Source of the DNA: Saussurea involucrata
Lineage: Eukaryota > Streptophyta > Magnoliopsida > Asterales > Asteraceae
Length of the DNA stretch: 64,000 nt
Direction of reading: 5' to 3'
NCBI GenBank assembly: GCA_033807775.1
Contig: CM066312.1
Location: 28,555,696 to 28,619,695, forward strand
Shown: positions 22,001 to 33,145 of the stretch, piece after piece
How positions within the stretch are numbered: the stretch's first letter is position 1
How the letters are laid out: each line of letters begins with the position of its first letter
Position numbers and translations under genes: made by a program
Notes under the pieces: model-generated
Database searches by the model: none
Told to the model about the DNA's origin: nothing
What the model saw: only the letters and a program-made list of their open reading frames with translations

Positions 22001-25000
22001 TTAGCCCATGAGATCGTCGGATTTGAAGCCTTAAAAGACCAATACAAAGAAGATGACGATTTCCAGGAAATTTGGAACAAATGCAACACGGGCACACCGA
22101 TGGAAGACTACTACATCAACAACGGCTACCTCTTCAAAGGTAACCAACTTTGCATCCCTAATTCTTCCCTTCGTGAAAAACTTATCCGAGACTTACATGG
22201 AGGAGGATTAGGCGGCCATCTCGGCCGCGACAAAACCATCACTAGTGTCCTCGACCGCTATCATTGGCCACACCTAAAGCGCGATGTGGGGGCAATTGTT
22301 CGCAAATGCTATGTTTGTCAAGTGGCTAAAGGCCAATCTCAAAATACCGGTCTCTACTTACCATTACCGGTTCCCGATGATATATGGCAAGACCTATCGA
22401 TGGATTTCGTTTTGGGGCTGCCTCGCACACAACGAGGAGTCGACTCTATTTTTGTAGTCGTCGACCGTTTCTCCAAAATGACATACTTTATTGCTTGCAA
22501 AAAGACAGCCGACGCAAGCAACATTGCCAAAGTCTTCTTCAAAGAAGTAGTCCGTCTACATGGGGTTCTGAAGACCATTACTTCTGATCGTGACACCAAG
22601 TTCTTAAGCCATTTCTGGATCACTCTTTGTCGCCTATTCGCAACCACACTCAACAAAAGCAGCACCGCTCACCCCCAATCGGATGGACAAACCGAGGTAA
22701 CTAATCGTACCTTAGGCAACATGCTTCGAAGTGTTTGTGGAGAAAAGCCTAAACAATGGGACCTTGCTCTCCCACAAATCGAATTCGCCTATAACAGTGC
22801 TCCCCATACGGCAACGGGCTGCTCGCCATTTTCCTTGGTCTATACATCGATTCCCAAACACGTCGTCGACTTGGTCAAACTCCCACAACTCCCTAGCATC
22901 GCCGCCAAAAATATGGCTAAGGATGTCCAAGCGGTTAAAGAAGAGGTCAAAGCCAGACTTGAATTCACCGGAGCAAAGAACAAAACCGCCGCCGACATGC
23001 ATCGACGCCGCAAAACGTTTAAAGTAGGAGATGACGTAATGGTATTTTTAAGGAAAGAGCGCTTCCCCGTTGGCACCTACAACAAGCTACAACAACGAAA
23101 GTATGGTCCGTTCAAAGTATCACGGAAAATAAACGACAATGCCTATGTGGTCACACTACCCGACTCCCTCCACATATCAAACACCTTCAACGTCGTGGAT
23201 ACTTACGATTATCACCCGGACGATGCTTCTTTTTCTGATGAGAACTCGGGGTCGAGTTCTTCGGAGGTGGAGGAGACTGATGTAGAGCGCCTAGCAACTC
23301 GACACGGAGAACAAATGGACCAAGCAAAATGAAACCGAAACAGAGACTTGCGCGGTTTAGCGCGTGACTTGCAAATCGCGGCATAAACCGCGCAACCCTC
23401 TGGAGGACTAAACGAACAGTGACTTACGCGGGTTTCCCCGCGACATGCAAACCGCGGCCTAAACTGCGCGGGTCCTCCAGAACGCACTATCAGCTATTTT
23501 AATTCTTTATTGCTTTCTAGTTATGTTCCAATAAGGGTTCTTTCTATTAGAGATTGATACCATTGATAGTTTCCTTGATTATCTTGTCTAGCTTAGTATA
23601 AATAGGCTTATTAGGTTTCATTGTTAATCAATTCAGTTATTATCCAATTTAATACAAGTTCTTGGCATTCAAGACTTTTGGTTACTTTCCGGGTTTACGT
23701 TTGTAAACTTGATATTTTCACACTCGATGCTTTTCGATCCGTTCCGCGCCTAATCCTACTGCGTCACTAGTCCTCCATGGGGAAATTGCTAGTATGTCCT
23801 TGGCCATAACTCTAAAGGTGAGCCCTACTCTACTTCACATTTGCTTAGAATCCTCTTATGCCCCTGCCCCTTTCCTAACTCTAAAATACTTCTTTCCTTG
23901 AAACCTCTACTATGGTGTATCTTAATTGTTTTCCATATTATTCTTTGTCTAGCCTATTTCATGCCCTATGCAAAACCCTTCCTCGTGTAAAAGTCCAAAG
24001 CCAACAATATATGATGTAATACACATGCCTCTCCTACAAGCACCTTGAAATTCATTCATGCTCTGCATCGTTTCTATGAGTAAGAATATAGATAATTTGG
24101 ATGTTATCCCTCACTACAAAAGGTAATCAAGTGTTCTTCTTTTTAAACCATAAGTTAGACACCAATAGGTCATGTGAGATAGAAATATCCAGGAGTGATC
24201 GACCCCCTTCGTTCCTTACCATAAACCGGCAAAGACAAGACCCCCATGCGTTCCTTCGTACCCATCGACAACCTCCCCAATATTGCCATTAAAGTCTTCC
24301 CATATAAATAAGTGTTGGTCTCTGATAAGCCTCTTACCAACCCCTCTAGGTTGTAACAAAAAGATTTCTTATCTTACTCTCCCAACCCTGTATGTGGTGC
24401 GTACGCAAATACAACATCAACTATTTCCAAACCTATAAGCACCAAGATCCTATCACCAAACTTGTTCACCTCCACAATCTTGTCTTGATTTTCCTATCTA
24501 ACATGATCCGCTAACTAGTCCTCAATACCACAAATTATACCGATTTATGTCCCTAGTCCTCTCCCCCTCTACTTAGTAGCTTGAGTTAACATAGTGTTCA
24601 CTTTATGTTTCCATAGAAAATACATTAATTCTAAAACTTGCCACCCAAAGTCCCCATATTCATGCTAACTATACTAAAATTCGAATTAACTACCCTCCTC
24701 CCTTCCTGCCCTACACCCCTTTGAACCACTAACATGACTTGACCTTAAAGAACCTTGCTCTCCTTTACCACTGACCAAGCAACTACATAATTAATAATTA
24801 TCCAATAAGGGTGCCTCAAATAACATGCAACAATTAATCAACAAGAAAGAACGCAAGCTGAAAAATAAGCTACAAGGAAAGTAGAGGCATCCCAGAATAA
24901 TGCTAGTGTCACTAACTAACGCAAATTATGGATATTTCGTTTTCATTTCCGTCGTATCTAGAGCTCAAATCTGTTTTCAATAATTTCCTGACACATATTG

Positions 25001-28000
25001 TTTAAATGAACAGAAATTATCGTTATTAGAAGATGCATTACGCAAAGCAAATACAGGCGATCCAAAAACTATCTGCAATATTATCAATGAGTTCTCGGAC
25101 ACTCCTAAGTTGAAAGAGAATAGTCAATATTTTCGGTATACTTCACTTATACTCATGTTTTCTATTTTTTTGTTCTTCCTTTTTCCTTGACATAGTATTT
25201 GGCACTGTTTTCCAAACCAGTTCTATAAGATTCATGCAAAGTTGCACCCTCTACATGAACTAGGAAAATTTTGACCCTTTCCACCAATGGGATTTACCCT
25301 CAAAGTAATAAAAAACACTCGACAAAAATTGAACCAGATACCTCTGGCCTGGCTAATTCGACACCAAAGCCCTTAAGCATTCTTTCTCAATTTCGTGCTA
25401 TACATCTTATGTTTAGTCACCATGGTGTTTTAAATGACCTAATACTTAAATTCATGTATGATGTGTCATTCATGACTCGAATTTAGCTACCATATATTGC
25501 AGGTTGAAAACTATTAATAGGTGTTTCTCTAAGAGAACAGTGGAAGAGATTATCTCTGCAATTGTAAGTTCAAGAGCTGATTCACATCAACATGAAATAT
25601 TTTCATTTAATGCATTTGCTGCATGACTACTATTTTTTTCTTTTCTTGTGTAAGATATATTATCCTACCATTCCTATGGAAATTCCATCATATAACATGA
25701 CACGTAGTTCAAGTAAAACGTGTTAAGAATTATCTTACAAATTGAATTAATTAATTGAGAAGAAAAAATGTGTTCTTCTAAGGTTGAAAAAGTTTCAACC
25801 GGATTTTATTGAATGATTGAGGACATCTAGCTTCCAAAAGGCTAATCTCTCCTTATGACTTATTTGAGATGGTCTTGTGGTATTGTTGCTAGGAGAAAGA
25901 GGCTTCTAAAAGTATTGATGATTGGATATCTTCAACTATCCGCTCTTTAAAGAAAGCGTCGCCAACAAGTCTCAAAATTTCTCTTCGCTCTGTAAGGATT
26001 CACTATGCCCTTGATATTGAACATTTAATTAGTTTTTTTAGTAAATTCATTTGCAACATAAGTGAGTCTTCTACTTAGTTGCTTGAATGATAAGGAAAAT
26101 ATTAACAATGTTTCAGCAAATCACTTAATCATAGAATACTATATGATAATAACATACATATTGTTTATAACCTTATGTATATAGGGAAATCTAAGGATTG
26201 TACCAGAAATGATTTGTTACTTTATGGTGAAAGATAAATAAATTACTAAAAGATCACAGGTCTATTAGTATACGGGTTACCGATACATGCATCCCAATCT
26301 CCCTGGGGTATAAGTCTCGTCAAAGATTAGGAGTGTGAGTTTTGCCATATACAATTATTATATACATTCGAAAAGGGAAACATATGGATTGATTTATAAA
26401 GCTAAATGCTTTTGGTCTGCAGATTAGAGAAGGGAGACTTCAAGGTGTTGGTCAATGTCTCATCCGTGAATACCGAATGCTTTGTACCGTTATGCGGGGA
26501 AAATACAGTAGGGATTTCTTCGAGGTAGTAATTTAGTACTTTATATGCCTCTAAAATTTGAATGTTTGATCAAACCAATGGCTTAAGAGAAGTATTTTAC
26601 TATTACCCATGTCTTAGACACCCCTCATGAAATACAACCACCTTGCAAAATCCGAATAAATTTAATTCCATTTCATCCCATTATCTTAAAAAGACAAAAT
26701 TGTCGCCATAATCATATATAAATAGTGGGAGGTTCAACTATAAAGATTAAATAATATGAGAAGGTAAGAATGAAATGGTAAGTGAAGATTTATGTGAATA
26801 ATAAAAATTATCCATTTTAGGAATTATATATTGTAACGACCCAACCCAAACATACATCATATAATTGTCATTACATACCAAACAGATACAACCCAAACAT
26901 AGTACATCACATAAGGTTCGAAAGTCTTAAAACTATACATTACATAACGCGGTACAAACTTTTCGCTAACCTTTTACATTACAAATCATAAAAAATATCC
27001 ATACAAAACTATCTTTGAAGTGTTCAGAGATACACAGACTTCGTAAACATATTACACCTTATCCTTGCCCTTGTCTTTAAAAGTTCCTTGACCTGGAATA
27101 CATATTTTTGAAAACAAAATGAGGATTAGACCAAATGGTCTAGTGAGAAAATCCCTGTCAGTTATCATTTTATAAATCACAGATGTACAACAAGTAATTA
27201 AATACCAAACATGACTCTCGTGCACTGTGTACAACTCCTTCACATGACCATATTAGTTGGTTGCGCTAAACCAACTAATCAATTTACTCCGCTGCACTAA
27301 CATACAGCCAACTCCGCTGCCCCTCCGTATAGCCAATACTCTGCCGGCCCTAAGTCCGGCCAAGGTGCACTCGTGTAGTGTAATGCTCATATAAATGTAA
27401 TATACATCTCAATATATCATATTTCAATCATAAGCATATCATCACAATAACTACCACATAGTTATCCATTATATATGTATTCCAGTTTGAAAATGTTTAA
27501 AATAAAACTCACCTGATTGCTTTATCAAAATACTTCCAAACTTTTCTCAAATAAACCGATGATTCGATCTCTCACCAAAAGTCATAGAATCTGAAATAAA
27601 TTGAATATCAAAATCTATTTACCAATCAAACACAAAAGACTCCCTAGCAGGCTAAGAATTCTAAATAAACCTATCATTAGAATCCACGAATGTCCCTCTT
27701 CGGTAACTTAGCACGGGGGCCCCGCTAAGGTCGGAAACCAATCTGAAATCCATTCCGGAAAACTATATCCGAAATCTATATCCGGAAAACGTGAGGAATC
27801 TGGATACATCTATCCGGACTTCGTGCAACATCCAGATAACCAATCCGTAAACCACATCCGGAAACCAATCTGGAATCCATTCCGGAAACCGCATCCGGAA
27901 ACCAATCCGGAATCCATTCTGGAAACCGCATCCGGACAATTCCCATCCGGAAAGATATGGGAATCCGGATCAAACCTAATCCGAAAAAGTGAACAATCCG

Positions 28001-28194
28001 GACAAATCGAAATCAATCCCATAATCGATACCGACTAATTGATAATCAAAATCTACGAATTCTAAACCGATAGAAATGAATTACTACTAGATACAAACAT
28101 AATTCTAAAAGACAATTACCTCAAAAACGATTAATTTGAGAATTCCCCGCGACCCTAATCGAACGAACTCTTCTCTCCCTTTCCTCTCGGCTTC

Positions 28195-28266
<72 letters not shown>

Positions 28267-30825
28267 AATTCAAGAAAGATACCGACTTAAAAATATCTAA
28301 GGAGGATGACTCCTTATATACTAACTCTAAATTGCAAATCAAGGACTCGACTATTCTAAAATGACACTAACACCCTTAAACTTACAAAAGTAACCCAAAC
28401 TTACCCTACACTAATAAACATAAGAATAAATAAATAACTAACTTATCTGGGTTATTACATATATGAACCTAAATGAATGATTTATAACTTTGGTTCACAT
28501 ATACATCTTCAAATGGATTTTTAAGTAAGTTACAAATTTGGTCGCTTAGGTATGTTAAAAACTACGGAGTTGGTGCCTTAATTTTATTTATTACATAAGA
28601 AACCTTCAAGTATGCAGATTCTTATGGATTTGGTCCTTCACCTAACGTTCGTCCAACTTTTCTATTAAATATGACTTTTTAGCAATTTTCTTTATTTTTA
28701 CTAATTTTCAAACCACATTGACCACATTTGTAACTTACTCCAAACTTTATTTATATTAATGTGTATTATATATTTACATTTTGTATTTGTATTTTATAAA
28801 TTATATTTATATTTTAGAAACTACATTTATATTTAGATTTCATAAACTATATTTATATTTATATATATAAATTAATTATATTATATTTCATATAATTATA
28901 AATTATACTATATTTATCTTTTATGAAATTTAGTTTGTATTTATATTTATATTTTATGTATTTGAACCTTCCATCTATACAATTTGTATATTGATTTGAT
29001 CTAGCGATTGTATTATAAATTTGGTGATGAAATTATACAAAATTGCGATTTATATGTTAAAGTTTTGATATTTAGTTTATAAATAATTTAAAATTTATGT
29101 CACAAATGCTAAATCAAATCATTTGCACAAAAAACTTAGGTTGAAGTTCAAATATCCACAAATCAATATAGAACGCTAAATCAAGTAATACAAACGCTAA
29201 ATCAAATCAAGATATAAATTGCATAGATGGAAGGTTCAAATACATAAAATATAAATATAAATAAAAAATGAATTTTATAAAATATAAATATAGTAAAATT
29301 CAGAAATACATAAAACATAAATAATCTATAAATATAAATGTATATGTTCAATATAATATATATATATATATATAGTATATAATATAATTTATAAAATATA
29401 AATATAATAGAATTTATAAAATGAAAATACAAATACAAAATTTAAATATATAATACATAAATAAATATAACTAAAGCTTAGAGTAAATTAAAGATTTTGT
29501 GGTTTGAAAATGGTAAATATAAAGAAACACTGCTAAAAAAAATCATATTTAACGAAAAAGTTGGATGGTCGTTAGTGTGAAGGGCCAAATCAAAAAAATC
29601 AGCAGACCTGGAGGTTTGTTATGTAATAAAAGAATTTAAGGAACAACATCGTAATTTTTGACATACTTTAGGGACCAAATCCGTAACTTACTCTAGATTC
29701 TTTTCTGTATATTCAATGGATTAAAATATGATCTTTTCTAGCTTACCGTTCCTTCCTGCCTTCTAACGATATTTAGCCTTTGCCTTCTAACGATATTTAG
29801 CCTTTTTATTTAGAAATACGCCTATGTATTTAAACATAACAATTCTTTGTAGTGATAAAATCGATATTAAGTAATTTTAACTTTGAATTCTTACACAATA
29901 GGTTATAATGCCATTTTCAATGAGTTAGGAATCTTATTGGGGCTATTTTATTTCTTTATGCGAAGAAAAAAAGATTTGGGCCAGTATTTTATAGTCCTAG
30001 AAACCACATTTTGTGTTTCGACCACAAAATGCGTCAAAAGATGCTTAAAATGTAATGAAGTTTGTTTTACTTCTTATTTAGTGTAATGATTTCTTTTATA
30101 AGTATTTAGTGTAATGATGTTTTTTATAATCAATGTCATGAAGTTTCAAAATTTTCTATTTTTACCTGTTTGATTGAATTTGTTGGTCTTGTAACATTTG
30201 ATGATGTGGATGTCAAGTTTATATTCTACTTCATTGTAATCCTTTTGTATATATTTGGTAGACGAGTATCCACATCTTCGAATTTTACGATATCAATTAA
30301 GAAAAAAATATCCGTTGCACTAAACAGGAACTAAGGCAAAACTTTGTTGTGTTTTGACACATTTTCCCATGTTTATGTGCCAAAACGAATTGTCATTAGT
30401 TCTTACACGGTGTGCGAGTTAAGAATTATGAATCTGGGAAGACAGGATTGTGTAGCACTTTACATATCACTTGTACGTTATGAAATGGAGATGGTACTAT
30501 ACTTGAATTTTAATATCAAAAAACCGTAACTCTTTCTAATGTAGGGATTCAGAGCCATACTGGTAGACAAGGATAAAAACCCAAAGGTAAAGATATTATC
30601 TGTGTCCAATCATCTTGTACTCAGAACTACTGTCCATAATATCTAATATCTACTAACTTCTTTCTCCTGTCGGTTTGTTTCTTTTAGTGGGAACCTTCAA
30701 AACTCGAGCTTGTAAGTGATCATATGGTTGATCAATACTTTGCAGCAATAGATGATGAAGATTGGGAAGATCTCAAACTCCCTACCAGATCAAACTTACC
30801 TTCATTTGCCATTGCTAAGCTCTGA
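15055..30825 (+). CDS. 3-hydroxyisobutyryl-CoA hydrolase-like protein, last seven coding exons
   Basis: Spliced exons with GT/AG borders and compatible phases are 15055-15140, 25014-25135, 25503-25563, 25893-25991, 26423-26524, 30545-30586 and 30688-30825 (stop TGA). They encode, in order, EYMGLTGARLDGTEMLACGL (crotonase-fold core after the oxyanion region), LLEDALRKANTGDP, RCFSKRTVEEIISAI, SLKKASPTSLKISLRS, REGRLQGVGQCL, GFRAILVDKDKNPKWEPSKL and the tail ending AIAKL. This matches plant CHY1-type hydrolases, which act in valine degradation by releasing 3-hydroxyisobutyrate from its CoA ester. The C-terminal AKL is a type 1 peroxisomal targeting signal. The earlier exons, with the CAGGDV-type oxyanion segment, are not found between 10700 and 15054; they lie left of the window or are lost. 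The first visible intron is 9.9 kb and the fifth 4.0 kb, both enlarged by TEs. Exon frames are free of stops, so the gene may well be functional. Confidence 0.88.
15237..15862. mobile_element. Non-autonomous CACTA-type element (626 bp)
   Basis: Perfect 10-bp terminal inverted repeats CACTACTAAA...TTTAGTAGTG are flanked by a 3-bp duplication AAA, as expected for CACTA transposons. The subterminal regions hold about 14 copies of TTTCGGCGG or its complement, forward at the left and mostly inverted at the right. These are the typical clustered transposase-binding-type motifs. There is no transposase. It lies 96 bp into the first visible hydrolase intron. Confidence 0.85.
16039..16079. repeat. (CA)n(TA)n microsatellite
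   Basis: About 6 CA units run into about 14 TA units within the hydrolase intron. Confidence 0.9.
16208..16588. mobile_element. Tourist-like (PIF/Harbinger) MITE, 381 bp
   Basis: The left end is GGGAGCGTTTGGTT and the right end AACCAAACACCCCC, imperfect 14-bp inverted repeats. Inner inverted homology continues as GGAATGTGAATGAAAATGA against TCATTCTCATTCC-type sequence. TTA is duplicated at 16205-16207 and 16589-16591. There is no coding capacity. A hAT origin was considered, but the 3-bp TTA duplication favours Harbinger. Confidence 0.75.
16800..18411 (-). pseudogene. RTE-type LINE, 3' half (reverse transcriptase and C-terminus), degenerate
   Basis: The minus strand encodes MENQFGFIPRQFTIEAIHLL and DLHMVLIDLEKAYDSV (17480-17692), diagnostic of the RT palm of plant RTE-clade LINEs. 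The 3' region (16850-17130) retains RMLRWTCG, YKLKDGRMWWSDHVRRR-type C-terminal homology with many stops. The element is interrupted at 18411/18412 by the CRM-like gypsy and continues at 23767. Confidence 0.7.
18412..18900 (+). repeat. 5' LTR of the CRM-like element
   Basis: 489 bp, same length as the 3' copy. The U3 part is unusually rich in CGCG and GCGG words (for example GCGCGACTTGC, ACCGCGCAACC). A TATA-like GTATAAATAGG lies near 18730, followed by a short R-U5. Confidence 0.9.
18903..18914 (+). promoter_or_regulatory. Primer binding site of the CRM-like element
   Basis: TGGTATCAGAGC, the tRNA-Met-type site, lies two bases after the 5' LTR. Confidence 0.92.
18944..23332 (+). pseudogene. 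Gag-Pol polyprotein of the CRM-like element, inactivated
   Basis: The natural start is probably ATG at 18944, but codon 17 is TAA (18992-18994). The next in-frame Met at 19166 opens 1388 codons without interruption. Domains from 19166: Gag (1-240), zinc knuckle KCYRCGQPGH (about 245; the expected last Cys is missing), protease VDNGSCENLVS (about 329; DNG instead of DSG), RT with VYFGDILIY at about 681, RNase H starting VECDASG (about 827), integrase HHCC zinc region (about 1011-1050) and DDE core with LSMDFV, TSDRDTKF and a Glu in SDGQTEVTNRT. The RT motif normally has two adjacent Asp; here the first is Gly, which should abolish polymerase activity. The frame ends 55 bp inside the 3' LTR. 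So the long ORF looks intact but is predicted dead. Confidence 0.85.
23278..23766 (+). repeat. 3' LTR of the CRM-like element
   Basis: 489 bp, TGATGTAGAGCG...CTGCGTCA, followed by the CTAGT duplication. The first 55 bp also encode the end of the polyprotein. Confidence 0.9.
23767..24780 (-). pseudogene. RTE-type LINE, 5' half (endonuclease region), degenerate
   Basis: The minus strand at 24300-24480 encodes KIVEVNKFGDRILVLIGLEI and FAYAPHTGLGE, the conserved endonuclease segment of RTE LINEs (usual SAYAPQ). Orientation and order are consistent with it being the other half of the 16800-18411 LINE, separated by the gypsy insertion with a CTAGT duplication. Stops and frameshifts are frequent. 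Confidence 0.65.
27733..28010. repeat. ATCCGGAA word array in the solo LTR
   Basis: About 17 copies of (A/T)CCGGA(A/T) occur, mostly as AATCCGGAAACC, CATCCGGAAAC or AATCCGGAATCC, at short irregular spacing. They lie within candidate LTR intron 1. Confidence 0.9.
28196..28265. repeat. (CA)n microsatellite, about 35 units
   Basis: A near-perfect CA run inside the solo LTR, in the predicted leader just downstream of its TATA box (element orientation). Confidence 0.95.
28523..29693. mobile_element. Foldback MITE with long inverted repeats (1.17 kb)
   Basis: The two halves are inverted copies of each other around a centre near 29108. Left landmarks are AGTAAGTTACAAATTTGGTC, CTTAATTTTATTTATTACAT and GGTCCTTCACCTAACG, with inverted partners at the right end (GACCAAATCCGTAACTTACT, ATGTAATAAAAGAATTTAAG and CGTTAGTGTGAAGGGCC). 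The inner arms are AT-rich and also pair (TTTGAACCTTCCATCTAT near 28962 and ATAGATGGAAGGTTCAAA near 29223). A 9-bp flanking duplication is only approximate (TGGATTTTT against TAGATTCTT), so a MULE-type origin is a guess. There is no transposase. Inside hydrolase intron 5. Confidence 0.8.
29755..29808. repeat. Two-copy tandem repeat of 24 bp
   Basis: CCTTCTAACGATATTTAGCC occurs twice head to tail in hydrolase intron 5. Confidence 0.85.
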
Positions 30826-31296
30826 GCTTTCAGGTAGAGAGCTAACCCTCTTTTTATGGTGCTGATGACATCATAAATGTGATGATTAATGTCAAAAAGC
30901 ATAATGATTTGTATTGCTTATGTGTGAAAAATTACGTTATACAGTATGAAAATTGTACTTTTTTACATCTCCTTTAATTGTGTGTCATGAATGTGTTTTG
31001 AATGTTGTAATCATCATACAATATTAACGTACCTTTACGGTTTTGACATCATAGCTTCATAAAATATAACGGAAAAGTGTTACAAAAAGTAAAAAAAAAA
31101 CTTAGAGAGTTGTTATAGTAACGTTTTTTTTGTAAAAGAAAAGATAGAAACATAAATCAACTGTATACATTACTAAAAAGTCCCTTACAGTGACAGTTGT
31201 ACATGAAGGTTTGTAAAAACTGTTGTTGTATGGGACAATTTAGTAATGGTTTTTTTCTTCTAAACCGTTTTATGCTGTAACAGGTTTTAAAATGTT
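30826..31296 (+). other. 3' flank and probable 3' UTR of the hydrolase gene
   Basis: AT-rich DNA follows the stop codon, with no ORF. No gene or repeat is recognised. Confidence 0.5.
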
Positions 31297-32726
31297 TTGA
31301 TTCACCAAAAGGTAGTTTATGCCATTGTTTTGAAATGTATATGTTTTTTGGAAAGGAGGCGACACTCCTGGCAATATATTAAACAAAAAAGAAAAGTACA
31401 GCTAAATGGCGAGGGACTCCCTCCCAACAAGAACTCTTCCAACATTAAAGGACTGACCCTAAACAAGGAAGAGAACTTCACTAAAAAGCAAAAAACAAAG
31501 TTCCCAAACACTACACACCACAAAGCAAGAAGCCAAAATAAACATAAAGAAATGGAAGCTAAAAGCACAGAGAACGTAATCCGCAAGCCTTCATCCATGC
31601 GAACTCCTCCCAAAGGACGACAACCGAAGAAAAGAAAGAGATCTGATCCATAAATCAAATAAGGCACCTATCAGTCCCAAGCCTAACCGTAGGCCGTGTG
31701 CTAGAACACCCTGAGAGCCACAATCTTCTTGACTTCATTCACGAGTTGATTCACATTCCGTTTCTACTAGTAAATAAACGACCATTCCTCTCCTTCCAAA
31801 TATTATCGATAACGGCAGCAAATAGAAGTCTTTTACGAGTTTCTCCGAGCCACCATCTTCTATGAGAAATTTCTTCAAGTAAATCCTCCCATTGATCAGG
31901 TAAGAGTAAGGCCATTCAAATTTGCTTTAACAATCGTCCATACATGGGTCGTAAAAGAACACTCAAAGAACAGATGATCATGACAATCCGCACATAAACT
32001 ACAAAGAGAACAAATAAGAGGGTCTCCATCTTGCCTCCACAATTGCATTATGTCTTGAGTGGGAAATGCAAGGCAAGCCATAAACAAAACGAATGTTTCA
32101 GGATATGCTTGGGAACCAACAAAAATTATGCCATGGAACTTCTTGATATGGACCATTAAGCGATTTTCAAACTTTCGAGACCGCAAAAAGAATTGGGTGA
32201 TTATGAACACTAATCCACATCACTTGGTCCTTGATTCCTTTATACAAGCATCGAACATAAGTAAAGGTGAGGTGAGAGCACATTCGCACCCACTCATTCG
32301 GCCATGCATGGTGAATCGTGGCAATAACATACGAAATCTTAGTTTTTTTTTGTAAAACCCCCTGCATGCACCAATCGATATGAGATATATGAAGATATGT
32401 GGCCAAAACCCAACCATATAACTTCCCATGCATTAGTAAGATCACCATTTTTAATAACATGAAGAAAGAATGGCCGTATCTGTTCCCGAAAAGCAAGAAG
32501 TCTGCGGTATATCCATGTAGACGAAGAGCTTACTGGGATAATCCAAAAGTGTGAATCCCTCAACCGATGCAAATAGATCCAAGACACTCATAAAGAATCG
32601 CATCTCTGTAAAATATCCCAAATATGAGACACAAGCAAGTATCTTTTCCACAAAGCCAAACGCTTTATTCCCAAGCCTCCCGATTTCTTTGGACGTCACA
32701 CCTCATCCCAGTTGACTCGGAACTTA
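31297..32726 (-). pseudogene. L1-type LINE, 3' half with zf-RVT domain
   Basis: The minus strand next to 32726 encodes VNWDEV, a stop, then RPKKSGGLGIKRLALW, the conserved post-RT segment of plant L1 LINEs. Further down are LAFPTQDIMQLWRQDG and CSLCADCHDHLFFECSF, the zinc-binding zf-RVT domain, with frameshifts. The 3' tail reaches about 31300-31340 near an A-rich run (minus strand). Its 5' half is at 52549-53710. The insertion of the chromovirus between them duplicated ACTTA (32722-32726 and 52549-52553). Confidence 0.82.
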
Positions 32727-33145
32727 TGTAATACCCCGGGTAAGTCAGTTAGATAAATTTCCTATCAGTTAAAATATTTAACCTTAAGATTTAATGTTTA
32801 GGGTAAGTTGGAGGTAAGTTATAAGTTCAAGGGTGTTTTGGTACTTATGGAAGAATTTAAGCCAAAAGTGTAAATTGTTATATATATACCTTATAGGTAT
32901 CAGAGCAACCCTCAGTTCCCAAAAATAGAAAAGTGTTTGTGTGTGCGGAGGTGAAAAGGAGCAGAAGGCGAAAGTACGGTTGCTACATCAATCAAGTGAA
33001 TTAGAATCGATTTGGAGGTAAGTCCTTTACAATTTGTGTCTATAATCAGTAGTATTAGACTTCTATCTGTTTAGAATTTCTAAATTCGTGACTTGAATGG
33101 ATTTTAATCGATTTCTGGGTAATTGGAAACCGACTGTGTTCTTAG

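Larger units (their letters stand above)
18412..23766 (+). mobile_element. Complete Ty3/gypsy element, probably CRM chromovirus lineage (5355 bp)
   Basis: Two 489-bp LTRs (18412-18900 and 23278-23766) start TGATGTAGAGCG and end CTGCGTCA, flanked by a perfect 5-bp duplication CTAGT (18407-18411 and 23767-23771). They differ by roughly 17 substitutions by eye, about 3-4%, so the insertion is not very recent. The internal region carries a single gag-pol frame that ends inside the 3' LTR, a hallmark of CRM elements, whose integrase tail overlaps the LTR. I saw no classical chromodomain. The lineage call rests on that overlap, the short LTR and overall polyprotein style; Reina is the alternative. 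Confidence 0.85.
26832..28459 (-). mobile_element. Solo LTR of a Tekay-like chromovirus family (1628 bp)
   Basis: It reads TGTAACGACCC...GGGTTATTACA on the plus strand, flanked by a TATAT duplication (26827-26831 and 28460-28464) with no internal region, hence a solo LTR left by LTR-LTR recombination. It is related to the LTRs at 32727 and 36964 but is a separate family. In element orientation there is a TATA box (TATATAAGG near 28315) and two candidate introns: 28119 to 27591 (GAG|GTAATTG...TTTCAG|ATTCT) and 27512 to 27093 (CAG|GTGAGT...TTCCAG|GTCA). Intron 1 holds an ATCCGGAA word array (27733-28010). It lies in hydrolase intron 5, antisense to the gene. Confidence 0.88.

Noticed and set aside
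18412..23766. Word enrichment in the CRM-like element comparable to A or B
   Set aside because: Its LTR is rich in CGCG-type words but I see no single short word iterated across coding and non-coding parts.
24107..24300. CACTACAAAAGG at 24113 as a CACTA transposon end
   Set aside because: No matching inverted end or target duplication was found nearby, and the surrounding sequence reads as RTE LINE.
31297..31653. 118-codon plus-strand ORF
   Set aside because: It is the antisense of the LINE 3' region, which has a better-supported minus-strand reading.
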